Assembly (NCBI GenBank): GCA_030762175.1 | Contig: CM060841.1 | Location: 8,735,501 to 8,799,500, forward strand | Direction: 5' to 3' | DNA: 64,000 nt | Origin: Metallyticus violacea | Taxonomy: Eukaryota > Arthropoda > Insecta > Mantodea > Metallyticidae | Shown: positions 45,418 to 56,001 of the stretch, one piece after another | Layout: every line of letters begins with the position of its first letter | Position numbering within the stretch: the first letter of the stretch is position 1 | Notes under the pieces: model-generated | Told to the model about the DNA's origin: nothing | Databases searched by the model: none | The model's input: only the letters and a program-made list of their open reading frames with translations | Position numbers and translations under genes: made by a program

Positions 45418-46040
45418 GGACGTTTTATTGTATCAGTTTTAAAATACAGTCAACTGTCAACATACAACTGTCGCATGGGCCTTACAGCTGTGCATGCTAA
45501 TATCGTCCTTGTAACAGTCAAAATGGCCATACATACACACACGCCTATTTACTTACATACAAATATAGAAACACGTCAATATATTTATGTTTTCTATTAA
45601 TAATTTTATATACAAATACATAAACATGAATGGCACCCTTACTCCTGAGCCCCCCTTTCATTTACTCAAATCTCCTATTCAACTCCCCCCCCCTCTTCTC
45701 TATAGGCTATTAACCTTTATTGTGGGGTTTTCTCTAGAAATATTCCCAAATTGTGTGAGTGTCTCGCATGCACCAACACTTTTCGGCAAATGTTCAAACT
45801 TCTATTGGAATTCAAAAATTGCGTTGATAAATGCTCATTTCTTAAATTTTCCGTTTCCCTGGATTCTGTCAAAATATGCCTCCAGGTGTAGCTTTCTCCG
45901 CACAATGGGCAAATTCTTTCCCCAAGATATTAACTGTTTGTTTCCTTTCCAAGCCCCTAATCTGAACCATGCGCAACCTCTTCTTTCTTCTCTACCACAG
46001 ATATCTAAATAATGTCCCCTCCCCACATACTTCTGCGCAT
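45374..46040 (-). pseudogene. LINE family alpha (copy 3) with (TAA)n tail
   Basis: 5' truncated near 46040. Minus-strand frames read YLDICGREERRGCAWFRLGA near 46010-45950, then a frameshift, then the zinc-knuckle-like CGESYTWRHILTESRETENL near 45900-45840, and RKVLVHARHSHNLGIFLEKT near 45790-45725. About 250 bases of 3' UTR follow, ending in the TAA repeat at 45374-45415, which sits where the 3' tail of this family should be. Sequence order agrees with copies 1 and 2. It lacks the RT domain, so it is inert. Confidence 0.85.
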
Positions 46041-46044
46041 TGAG

Positions 46045-46690
46045 ACTCAGTATTTTAAGCTGAATGAAATGGTTTTAAACACAATAGCTTTGAGGATTTT
46101 TCTCACACCACGCAATTTTATTTAATAAAAGATATTTCAAGAATACTTTTACCATATATTCTTGACAATGTTCCAGCTTCTGATTGTTTGGAAATGTTAC
46201 GACGTCAAACACTATTACAGCATGAAGGTGGCGAAAGCTCCAGAATTAACACTAAACGGGTAATGTTTATTAAAAACTCGGTCACAGTTTTCCAGCCCAG
46301 CAAGTTTGTGAGCGTGCACATGTTATGTAGTTTAGTGTGCATGAAATGTGTTGCCAATGTTTTAACGCTTCGTTGTGGTAAATAGCACTTTGTCACTTGT
46401 GCCGTGCACTGTCTATATCTGCACAAATCCAAGTGCTTGTTTTTCCCAATGGGCCATTTTTCTTGAGGGCACTTAATACACCAACACGCACAAGACCCTC
46501 TTTCTGAGAAATCTGTTCCTGTCAACGCTTTACATACAGCCTCCCATTACTCAGCCAAACAATTTTACGGTCTCTCTCTCTCTCTCACCGAAAGAGGCAT
46601 TTTCTTTCAGCATAGCTTTACCAGAATGTATAGTTCCAATTATTAAAACAAATAACGACGTAGGGCACTTAACATTCAGTATGGAGATAT
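46045..46690. other. Non-coding stretch
   Basis: No supported gene. A (CT)n run lies at about 46572-46586. Confidence 0.4.
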
Positions 46691-46696
46691 ATATAA

Positions 46697-46975
46697 ACCG
46701 CCACGGGTGGCCGAAATCGTTAAGGCACAGACTCGTAAGCGGGAGATCCGGGGTTCGAATCCCGCCAGGACCGTCTTCCCTGACTGAGGTTTTTTCAGGT
46801 TTTCCTCAGTCCTCATAAATGGCAAATGCCGGGGAGTTACCCTAAACTTAGGCCTGGAACGTTTCCTTCCTTAAAATAAATCCTTTCCCATATATCATTT
46901 CATCTCATGTATCATCAGTGTCCATCGCTTGTGGTACCTCAGTAGTAAAAACGGGCCTTAAACACATTCATTCAT
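46697..46975 (+). mobile_element. SINE-A copy 7
   Basis: Plus-strand, nearly full-length: head ACCGCCACGGGTGGCCGAAA, box B GGTTCGAATCC near 46752, body GGCAAATGCCGGGGAG, and an end reading GGGCCTTAAACAC followed by ATTCATTCATT. No clear target-site duplication found. Confidence 0.93.
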
Positions 46976-46979
46976 TTAG

Positions 46980-47455
46980 GGAAGGAAAGCCATGTTGATA
47001 TAAAGAAATGCTAAACTTCAAATAAAATCTAAATCTACAAGTGATTTGTTTAAACGTGTGGAGTTCTGAATGAATTGCAATTATTAATACAAATACTTTA
47101 AATAAAATTATGCAATTTATTAGAAGAAGGAGGTTTTTTGTTAATAATAATAAAATTTCTTTTACTCAAATAGAATTGCAATTTTCAGTGTAAAAAATCT
47201 ACGAAAATAGTTTGTAAATTCTAAGAAGCCATTATGGTTAATGTAGAATAATGTAGAAGCTTGATCTTTGCAAACCACATCTCCCTAAAAAAAACTGTTT
47301 TAATAACAGTCTAATCTGAAAAGAAAGTAATTATTAAATAATTTAAAGTTAAATATCTTGGTAATAAACCCACAATACATAATTATTATGAAATTAAAAT
47401 GAATAAGTTTTTTAAATTAACTTTTTAAATTAACTTATGGTTATGAATGCCGGTG
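46980..47455. other. AT-rich non-coding stretch
   Basis: Nothing recognised. Confidence 0.4.
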
Positions 47456-47460
47456 TAGAC

Positions 47461-47535
47461 CCTCCTTGTCTAGTGGTTAGTATTGCTGACTGCTGGCCAG
47501 CATTTTCTTAGTTAGGGAGATATGGAACGGTACTA
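47461..47535 (+). mobile_element. SINE-C copy 2, 3' part missing
   Basis: CTCCTTGTCTAGTGGTTAGT, then ATTGCTGACTGCTGGCC, and TTTTCTTAGTTAGGGAGATA, TGGAACGG match the head and first body block of the copy at 43165-43445 in the opposite orientation. Similarity stops after about 47535. Confidence 0.65.
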
Positions 47536-47539
47536 GACA

Positions 47540-48180
47540 AAATATTAATGTTAGTGTTAACCTTAATGCACACACATTTAAGTAAATCCGAGTATATTAA
47601 AAATGTTTTGAGACATCGCGCAGATAAAATATAATATTTCATCCTCGGTTATTGCCGGTGAATGCATTTATCAAGTTCACTTCTCATTCTCTATTTACTC
47701 ATATGTTTAATTTTTAAAATGTATAGTTGCAATGCATAGCTTCTTTTATGTCATTTTATTCATAAAAGAACACCATATCATTATGAACATTTAAATGTAT
47801 TTTATGTCTTAATTTTAAAGTTAATAATTAAACCCAAAACACGAAAACCACATTTATCTCTAGAAAATATTTAATATCGGTTGAAAACATGAGGATGTTT
47901 TAAAGTTACTATTAATCAATTTGGTATAGTATGTACTCCATATACTGAAAATTTAGTGATGCTATATGATATTCTTGAATTCATAGGAGCAACTTTTCAA
48001 AGTGGTACATTTTCCTTTTAAAAGACGCGGAATTTTACAGCTGTACAAGTGAGGCAGGCTCTCGCAGGAAGCCGACCAGATCGGCGCGCGGCAGCAAAAT
48101 GGTTAAATCAGTAAGGACGAATTTTTGTGACATTTTTAAACATTCTTGGGTATAATGTTCCTATTTCAAACAACGAAACT
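47540..48180. other. AT-rich non-coding stretch
   Basis: Nothing recognised. Confidence 0.4.
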
Positions 48181-48192
48181 CATCTCGTGGAT

Positions 48193-48414
48193 CCAAGATC
48201 GCGGATTCAAACCCGGCCATGGTCAATGGATTAAAATCCTAAGTTGACTTTCTTCGGAAGAGAAGTAAAGCCGTGGGTCCCGTGTCGTAGATTTATGGCA
48301 CTTAAAAACCTGAAAGAAGAGGCTTCTTAGCAAAATTTGTCGCTCTGAATTGAATGGTACACTGATGATCTGAGATGTTAATGAGCGTCCGTAAATAAAC
48401 CAAATAAATAAAAA
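48193..48414 (+). mobile_element. SINE-B copy 4 with 11-bp TSD
   Basis: Begins CCAAGATCGCGGATTCAAAC, lacking everything 5' of the anticodon arm, and ends GAGCGTCCGTAAATAAACC with an A-rich tail. ATCTCGTGGAT flanks it exactly at 48182-48192 and 48415-48425. The truncated end is therefore the real insertion end, not later decay. Confidence 0.95.
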
Positions 48415-48429
48415 ATCTCGTGGATATCC

Positions 48430-49457
48430 CACGAAAGCTAAACAAAATTGTGAAAGGTACTCAATTTGTTTTCGTGAGTTAAGAATATGAGAACAGCAGG
48501 TTTTTGTGTCCTTACTTTAGCTTTAGATTTAAGACAGGCGCTTCTTTGTTGAGCGAAAACTTCTGGAGTGAGGTATAAAGTTTAGTGTACTTTTGTGCCC
48601 GTTAGCTGTATTAAGTCCTTGAGTGATTTATGAAGTTAAATATCTGGGTCATGAAGCTGATGGAGAAGACAATGTAATCTCAATAGAATTCTGCAGCCTT
48701 TTCTCCTCTAACTTGAATTTTCTATAGTTACTCATAGTTTCAAACGGTTTCGCCGTATTTTAAGGGCAGCTCTGACTAGAATATGAACTTCTTTAGGTAA
48801 AATATTAAGCAGTTCCGGTGTACTTTTTATACACTTTTTGAACTTCTGAACACTCCCAGCAAGTCTTGCTTAACTCTTCTCTAGATTAAATTTGAAATAG
48901 TCTACCCAAAACTCGATAACTGACACTGTGGCGGAGACTGCATCGGCCGATTAGCTGCCGCTCACGGTCAGACAGGTTTGCTGGGTAGTGGAGGAGGTTT
49001 ATGAACTGCTTCGTTGTCTGTGAGTCTCACGTCATTCAGTGCCATTTGATCCACGAAAAAAGAGCAATGTGTAACTAATCCTAGGGTAAAGTCTGCCAAG
49101 AATATTAAATGGTAAATACTAGATCTAATGTTTCCTTGCTATTTCACAACGATGTTTATTTTTAATTGGTATATCCGTATAGAGTTCGCTCCTATATACT
49201 GGGTATTAATAGCTTCAGAGATTGTAAAGAGTGTTAGATAAGCAATTTTAGTAAGGAATTTCTGTTCAAATATAAAAAGTATTGCTTTATATTCCTTAAA
49301 AAAAACAAGTACGCCCCTAAATATAATGAAACTTCCATTCGAAATTTTGCCACACAATTACGGACTTAAACCCATGGATATATCTTTTTGTCGGTACGGT
49401 ACTGGCTTAAAGTAAAAAGGCATAGTGCTATCGAGTTTGACTCTCATTGATTGATTA
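48430..49457. other. Non-coding stretch
   Basis: No supported gene. Confidence 0.4.
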
Positions 49458-49469
49458 TACAGAAGGAGC

Positions 49470-49471
<2 letters not shown>

Positions 49472-49513
<42 letters not shown>
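49472..49513. repeat. (AT)n microsatellite inside a transposon terminus
   Basis: Uninterrupted AT alternation of about 42 bases within the left TIR of DUF4817-type copy 5. Confidence 0.95.
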
Positions 49514-49516
<3 letters not shown>

Positions 49517-49606
49517 TTCAAGCAAAGAAAAAACTATGTTAAAATAACAAAACTGAATTCACACAAACAGAAAATGATGAGCACTAATCATCTTACACTT
49601 TTACAG

Positions 49607-49925
49607 TTACAACAGTTGCTCAAAATGCCCAACATCGACTTCGACGCACTTCTGAGTATTTGAATTAGATTGAGCAACGTTTGCGAAAGTGTCCTCAGCG
49701 ATTGCAGCACATGTCGTTTTAATTTCTTCCCGAAGTGCTGTCAGTGTATCTGGTTTTCTACGGTATACAACATCCTTAAGAGTTCCCCATAGGTAGAAGT
49801 CCAACGGCGGTTCTGTTCTGTACATACGTGTCCATTACCTTTGAACTTCAACAACGTTTTCGGTATTCCAATACCACTTCAAAATTGCTTTCCGCTGTTA
49901 AAACGATAATCTTGGGTCCATTTTG
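49607..49925 (-). pseudogene. Shortened DUF4817-type transposase pseudogene
   Basis: The HTH part (about 49925-49825) runs into the C-terminal part at YRTEP then PLDFYLWGTLKDVVYRRK, so the deletion removes everything from after the HTH to just before the last catalytic Asp, which is kept here (PLDFYLWG). The C-terminus reads REEIKTTCAAIAEDTFANVA to 49607. The deletion junction is unique among the five copies. Confidence 0.85.
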
Positions 49926-50274
49926 TTGCAGCAACATTAGCATAACGTAATGTGAGTTATATCTGTTTACAGAACATCATACGATAATATTCGCTTCATT
50001 TGTTCATTGTTGATTTACCTGTCACGTAGCAACGCTATCATAATGTACGTGAGTCACATGTTTACAGAACATCGGATAATCTTGACTTCATTTGTTCATT
50101 ATTGATTTACGATAATCTTGGCTCCATTTGTTCATTGTTGATTTACCTGTCCCATAGCAACGCTATCATAATGTATGTGAGTCACCTCTGTTTGTAGAAC
50201 ATATACTACACATTTCTGTTATTTTCGGTTCAACTTTGAAATATATTAAATAGATATCTGTATATATACAATAC

Positions 50275-52790
50275 AATGTTCTCCACAGAAGCTATCTAAC
50301 GTAAAATCTTCTGTTGACCTATCCATTAGACCATACACTAAGATGGGCAGGTCCCTCTAGACTAAACTATTTAACACGATAAAATCAGTTAATTTTTGTT
50401 CAGGGTCATACCATCATGTGATTAGTCCGAAATTTTAGATATTTTAATTGCATTAAATCTTGAAAAAAAATGATAATGAATGAGCTATTGAAAATTTAAA
50501 TTACTTAACTAATGAAACAGGTTTGAAAAATCGTCTAAGCTAAGCGTTTATCTGATTTCGCTTTAGCACTGATTTATTGGTATTTAATTTGAACTACTTT
50601 ATCAGCATGTAACTCGCTTATTTTCTTAGTGGAATATAGACTACTAGCTTGACATCCTTCTGCAATCTCAGAAATTATTGTAGTGTATATTTCATCAACA
50701 CTCTGCATATATAGGCATAAGACATGCGTCTAATATTTATCTAAGCATATTAATTCCAGTTAATAGTGAACTTCAAATATATATAAAACATTGAGATTTT
50801 ATTTTTGGATGTGGGCTCCGCATAAAGAAGGTAGATAAGAATTTAATTTACTTTTACAATCAATTTAAATCTATATTCCAGCTTCTACTGTTAATTTAAG
50901 AAATTTACATGCATATCAAGAAGCGAACAATTTTAGTAGCCTCTGAGCATCTCCTTGTGCTAGGTGCGTTAACATGGTAACAGCAATTAGAACAAGGACA
51001 CGGCAAATCAAAGGTGCATGGTTCATATACCGTGACCTTGGCCTCGGATTTATTTTAGCTCATTATGCTTTCAACATATTGGTTATGCATGTGTTTTGTG
51101 TGAAACCTACATTATAAATTAATTCTTAACTAAAACTTTGGGCCCAAAATGACTGGACATGTGGTCTGGAACTTAGAATTTTTCTTATCTGACTCGCTTT
51201 TCAAATCTTTGCGTACAAAAGGATTTGTGTGAAAACATCCTTTGTTTCTTTAATGTGCATATTTATTTTTTGTGCCTTATCTGCATTTATAGAAGTGAAT
51301 GTCGCAAAGCACATTGAAAATTTGACGATTTATACATCCTTTCCAACAATTTTCCACTTGCATTCCGGGAATAACAAAAAAAAAAAAAAAAAAAAAAAAT
51401 GCAAGAGCAAATTATGCTCGCTAATGCTTCCCGACAAAGTATTACTTTTATGACGTTAGAAGCGATTTTCTACCCACACCAATCTGCGTGCTTTGGGTAA
51501 CGGCACTGCCTGCGTTATTGATAAAAGCGGTAGCACCCCCCCCCCCGCGCGTGCGTGCGTGTGTGTATGTTCGCGCAGACGGGCGCGTTTTTTTTTTTTT
51601 ATTTCGCCGCCCCACCTCCTACGTTCTTCTCACTAATTATTAATCGATTGCGGCAAGCAAGTGAAACTAGATTACACCATTGGTGGTAAGGGGGTGCGAG
51701 AGGGTGGAGGAGAAAAAACACTGTCGCTAATTTAAAGTTTCCTGGCTGCATGCTCCAAAAGAGCGAGGCCAGCAAGAGCAAAGAAGGTGACCCATTTTCT
51801 AGTTCAGAGGGTGGCTCTGCCTTTATGTCTATACTGCCAACAGCCCTTAACGTATATTAATTGTCTTTCTATGCTTTTTATGTTTTCCATGGCAGTTCTA
51901 TTATGCAGAAGAATGATACTAAGGGGATAGCGTACTCTAAAGTTATGAAAAATGTTTTTTTGTTTGTTTTGTTTTTAGTACTAAAAGCTCTTAAGTTTAT
52001 AGTTTAACAGAATAAACATTTATATAGCGCTAATACGGATTTAAACATTTTAGTGTTCTTTTAAATACACCTGGTGCCCGTTTAATTTAGAATAGCCAAG
52101 TCTCCCATCTCATGTCTCTCCTATACAGAGCTTCCACAATATGTCCTTTCCGCTTGCAAGGGGTTTTGTGTCTCGGCAACTGGGTCATGCCACAGCCGGC
52201 TGGTGTCTTAGTCGCCTGGCGATGCTCGAAAGTTCAAGGAGAGGCAAGGGGAGGGGAGCCGTCCTTGGCCGAGAGGCAAAACGTGGTGCGAGCGGTAAGG
52301 ATATATTCTGGAAGCTCTGTAATAACTATATCTTTGATTTCTGATAAGATAAAGCCTTTGGGTTAAATTTACTTTATGCTTTTGAAAGTATTGGCAGCCA
52401 TGCAACGTATGATGCTTGTTTACTTTACTTTGTTATGTGGACGTAGTGTGCAAAGAAAGATTGTTGCGTTTGTTGTAATTTATGGAGTTATGGTATTGTA
52501 AGAAACTTTGCTTTTGTGCCTTAACATGTCTAGAGTAATGAGAGTGTTTAAGAAACTAAATTTTTATAGAGTAATATTCTATTAAACGAGAAGTGCAAAA
52601 CATAAGCCATCCCCATATGCTGAAATGATTTATTATAAGAAAACAAGCAATATAGTTGTAAATAGTGATTATATATATATTGCTAATGTGAATACGTGGT
52701 CTCCGAGAATGAACAATGACTTTTCATGAGATTATTGCAAAGTTATTATGGGTAATGAATTTATGGTGTTTTTTAATTAAGTAAAAAAAA
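50275..52790. other. Non-coding stretch with simple-sequence patches
   Basis: No supported gene. Poly-A at 51369-51389; a poly-C/(GC)(GT) patch and T run at 51537-51600; a GC-rich patch at 52130-52300 in which two plus-strand frames overlap without recognisable motifs. Confidence 0.4.
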
Positions 52791-53009
52791 ATTGAGTATG
52801 TGTTTCTGTTTTCTGTCATCGTTGTCAAAATAAAGTAATGTATGTTAATTTCATTATTGTGTTGTTATATGTCGAAATAATTGAAAAATAAAATGTTGAC
52901 TATTGTATGCAGACTGATCGATTTCCGTGCCTAGATTATTTTATGATGAATTTAACATACATTACTTTATTTTGACAACGATGGCAGAAAACAGAAACAC
53001 ATATTCAAT
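52791..53009. repeat. 64-bp near-perfect inverted repeat, 91-bp loop
   Basis: Left arm 52791-52854 (ATTGAGTATGTGTTTCTGTT, then TTCTGTCATCGTTGTC, AAAATAAAGTAATGTATG) is the reverse complement of the right arm 52946-53009 with only about four differences. The loop is 52855-52945. No similarity to the other transposons here and no TA flanks. Confidence 0.93.
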
Positions 53010-53439
53010 CTGTTTGTTACAAGCCGCGTGTGTATTATGGTTGGCGGAACATAAATCATTGATTCTGGTACTACGTCCATTCAGAGCAAAGATCCACCAC
53101 AATATCAGACGATGATAGAGACAGTCTGGGAAACCGGTGCCAAGGATATAAGAAGAAAACATTGAAGGAATCTCACAGTCCTTGAGTGTGACCAAGTCTT
53201 TGGAAGACATTACAGCTGTGCACCTTCCTAAATCAACTGCATGACGTCATTGCAGAAGAGATTGAAGTTTAGAATTTAATCTGTATACATCTCTTGAGTA
53301 TATTCCTTAGGTGAACTAGTTCTATGAAGTCTTTTAAACGTTTATATAATAATTGTTACCCCCGTTCCCCTCACAATATACGATTTTCCGTTACTTTGTG
53401 TTCCTTTTACACGACTGTTCATTACTCATACTTCGTGTT
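53010..53439. other. Non-coding stretch
   Basis: Nothing recognised. Confidence 0.4.
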
Positions 53440-54390
53440 TCGGGACTTCAAGCCCCGTCGTCAGTTTCTTCCACCCTTCTCTGATTTTTGCTTGTCTCGT
53501 CCATTGATTCCCCTGCTGGTGCTTGAGCATGTCCGCCCATCTGGTTCTCTGCCTGCTTAAGTGCCTCTTGCCGATCCTGGGAACCCACATGGATACCCTG
53601 TACACGTGGCAGCCCCACCGTCATTCAAGACGTTCTGCGGCATTGATTGAGTCTCTCGTTACGTTCTTGTCACTTGTAATATCTTTCGCTCCTTCTTACT
53701 CTGGCAGGTTTGTATCATGAGTTTTGTTCTCTCCAGGTTTGGCTGTCGTATAGTAGAATTGGTAGCAATTAATTTTCCAACACCTCTAATTTTAGGCTCG
53801 TCCTCAAGGATGTGTCCTTCAGGACATGCTTCAGACTCCAAAATTTATTCCAGGTTTGTCTGGTTCTTCTTTTGATTTCCTTCTCGATGTTCATATGGAA
53901 GGATATGTTTTGACCCAGTTATATTTATTGCGGTCCATAGTCCATAGTGGGTTTCCATTGCTATTTCCGTATCAGTGGTTATTAGATGTCTTCTTGGGCC
54001 CACTCCTGAGCTCACTTTTTCTAAATCTGTTAGCATTTATTCTATCTTTGCCGTTTCCATGTCGTCTGCGAACCGTAGATGGGTTAGTCTTACTCCGTCT
54101 ATGTTGATTCCATATTCGTTTTCCCATTCCAGTTTGCGCAGTTGATTCTCGAGTACCTGTGCCTGTAAAGAGCTTCGGTGAAAACGGGCCCCTCTGTTTA
54201 ATTCCTTTTTCCAGTAGGAGGTTCTCTACCTTTCTTTGGGTTCTGATTCATGCTGGCTATTAATGTAAATTTTCCAAGTATTCTGATATATGATTGGTGA
54301 CTGCCGTGGTCCATCAGTGCTTTCCAAACAAATTCGTGCTTATTGAATCAAATGCCTTGATGTAATTTACGAAACCTATGAATGTTTTTA
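53440..54390 (-). pseudogene. LINE family delta, RTE-like RT fragment
   Basis: Minus-strand reverse transcriptase remnant. From the right: IGFVNYIKAFDSI (54385-54340, the 'DY.KAFD' block), GIKQRGPFSPKLFT near 54200 (the 'GV.QGDP.SP.LF' block), GINIDGVRLTHLRFADDM with the FADD codons complementary to 54061-54072, then degenerate sequence with KHVLKDTSLRTSLKLEVLEN near 53815-53770 and LLPILLYDSQTW. The C-terminal segment is GCHVYRVSMWVPRIGKRHLS, RQRTRWADMLKHQQGNQWTR (53600-53480), matching the 'GH..R......PR.GKR..GR..TRW.DD' pattern of these elements. A 5'-truncated copy with several frameshifts; the catalytic FADD is preserved. Confidence 0.88.
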
Positions 54391-54399
54391 TACTGTACT

Positions 54400-54760
54400 C
54401 CTATTTTTTTCTATTAATTGGTTCATCATTGGTGACCTATTACAGTTCTATAAATTCAATTCTTTCATGCAATCAAATCACGGGACAAGGTGTGCAGGTT
54501 TGAATTCGCTGTTAGCATGTCACAAATACCTTATGATGAACTAGATCAGGTCATACACTTCATAAGAGTGTTATGTAAATGGGTCGGCTTTGTGACTTTG
54601 TGACACAGGGATTTGTCGATTCTTCCTTAACCCAGAAGTGTCTGCAGCCAGCAGAGAAGCAGCTAATTAATACATTTTCCGATTTTAAGTGATATCGCAT
54701 TTATATCTTGTAGCCGCACTCTTGATACTGTGAATTTGATAAGGTAGCACAGGTCACGTT
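54400..54760. other. Non-coding stretch
   Basis: Nothing recognised. Confidence 0.4.
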
Positions 54761-54762
54761 TA

Positions 54763-55999
54763 CGAGGGCAGGTCCATAGGTTTCCGGAATAACCATTTTC
54801 TAGGTATGATAAAGACAAATACATTTACTTTTCAATATAGTTACCCTTTATTGCAATACACTTCTCACATCTTTGAATTAACATTTCAATCCCCCCCCCT
54901 CCCAAATAGTCTAGTCTGCAAAATGGGCATAAACAGCATCCATCACTTCTTCGTCATTTCCTTTCTCGAAGGTCCGTGCTTCTTGAGTTTTGAGAAGAAG
55001 AAATAGTGACTAGGAGCTAGATCTGGGCTGTAGGGTGGATGGTCCATTTCATTGAAGTCACACTTCTTTTCAGCTCCCTTTGCAACAAGAGCTGTGTGCA
55101 CAGGCAGGCGCATTTGATGAAAGTACGTATTCTGTACAATTGGCCAGCATAGTACTCTCCATTTACTGTGGCGTTCCTCCCCTTGAATGAAGAGTATTCC
55201 TTCACAATCCCAAAAGATTGTGGCCATGAACTTCTTGGTTGACCGAGTGACCTTGGCCTTTAGAGGCGGTACTTCGCCAGGTTACGGCACTCCGTTGATT
55301 CTCTTTTGGAAAAGAGGGATCATAGTAGAGGACTATAGTTTTATCTGCTGTAACAATGGTTTGCAAAACTCCTCTCTTGTTGCAACGGCAGAGCTCCAAA
55401 AATGCCTGACAACAGATGACTCGTTGCTGCTTTTGGACTGAGGAGGGAAGTCTAGGCACCCATCTTGCACTAACCTAAATCATGTTTAAATGTTCATGAA
55501 TAATTCGAAGGAATGTTGTTTTAGAAAGGCCCAACCTTGTTGCTATTTCTATAACTTTGAGCCGCCGATCTTCCATAATTTCTCCTTCTACAAGAGCCAA
55601 CGATGTTTTCAGGAGTGAGCACCTCCAAGGGCCGACTTGCATGTTCTTCGTCTTCAATGCTATCTCGGTCCATTCGATAAAGTTTGGTCCATTCTTTTAC
55701 GGTAGAATATGAGGTGGATGCTTCCCCAAGTACACCGTCCAATCGCTGTTTAATTTCATTTGGATTAAAGTCCTTCTTTTGTGAAGAACTCAATAACAGC
55801 TCGAAACTCCACTTTGAACATGTTACAATTTTCTATACATGGCCTTCTTTATGCAACTATAACTGAATAACTCAACACAGCGGAGCGGAAGTTACAGGTG
55901 CAATTATTTACTTAACAGATAAGATATGACACCAGATAAGGATTTTGTGAAGGCGACAATCCTTATCGGCGAGGCCCGAAACTTATGGTTCTACTCTCG
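54763..55999 (-). mobile_element. mariner element, family M3 (copy 1)
   Basis: Left terminus CGAGGGCAGGTCCATAGGTT (54763) and the reverse complement of the right terminus, CGAGAGTAGAACCATAAGTT (from 55999), match at most positions. Flanking TA at 54761-54762 and 56000-56001. 1237 bp. The same family, in opposite orientation, is at 57130-58409. Confidence 0.95.
54849..55821 (-). pseudogene. mariner M3 transposase pseudogene (copy 1)
   Basis: Starts at the ATG complementary to 55819-55821 (MFKVEFRAVIEFFTK). HTH and linker: NPNEIKQRLDGVLGEAS, STVKEWTK, then EVLTPENIV and KVIEIATRLGLSKTTFLRII. The middle reads MPRLPSSVQKQQRVICCQAF. The first catalytic Asp is in TADKTIVLYY (E changed to K). The second is lost: the copy at 57130 has HDNAPVHAAL, whereas here the sequence reads HQMRLPVHTAL. 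The third, normally D in 'PSDYF', is H (SPDLAPSHYFFFSKL). With two of three catalytic acids gone and several frameshifts, the gene is dead. Ends near 54849. Confidence 0.93.
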
Positions 56000-56001
56000 T
56001 A

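Larger units (their letters stand above)
49460..50268 (-). mobile_element. DUF4817-type DNA transposon copy 5
   Basis: Left end CAGAAGGAGCCAAA (49460) is preceded by TA (49458-49459). The usual ATGTATACAC is replaced by a long AT repeat (49472-49513) before CACTTCAAGCAAAGAAAAAA. About three subterminal repeat units lie at 49936-50215. The right end breaks off near 50262 after TTAAATAGATATCTG, so the right TIR is lost. Confidence 0.85.

Noticed and set aside
51229..51453. Secreted small protein with a signal-peptide-like start
   Set aside because: The frame begins at GTG, not ATG, in a eukaryotic context, and runs into a poly-A-encoded lysine stretch.
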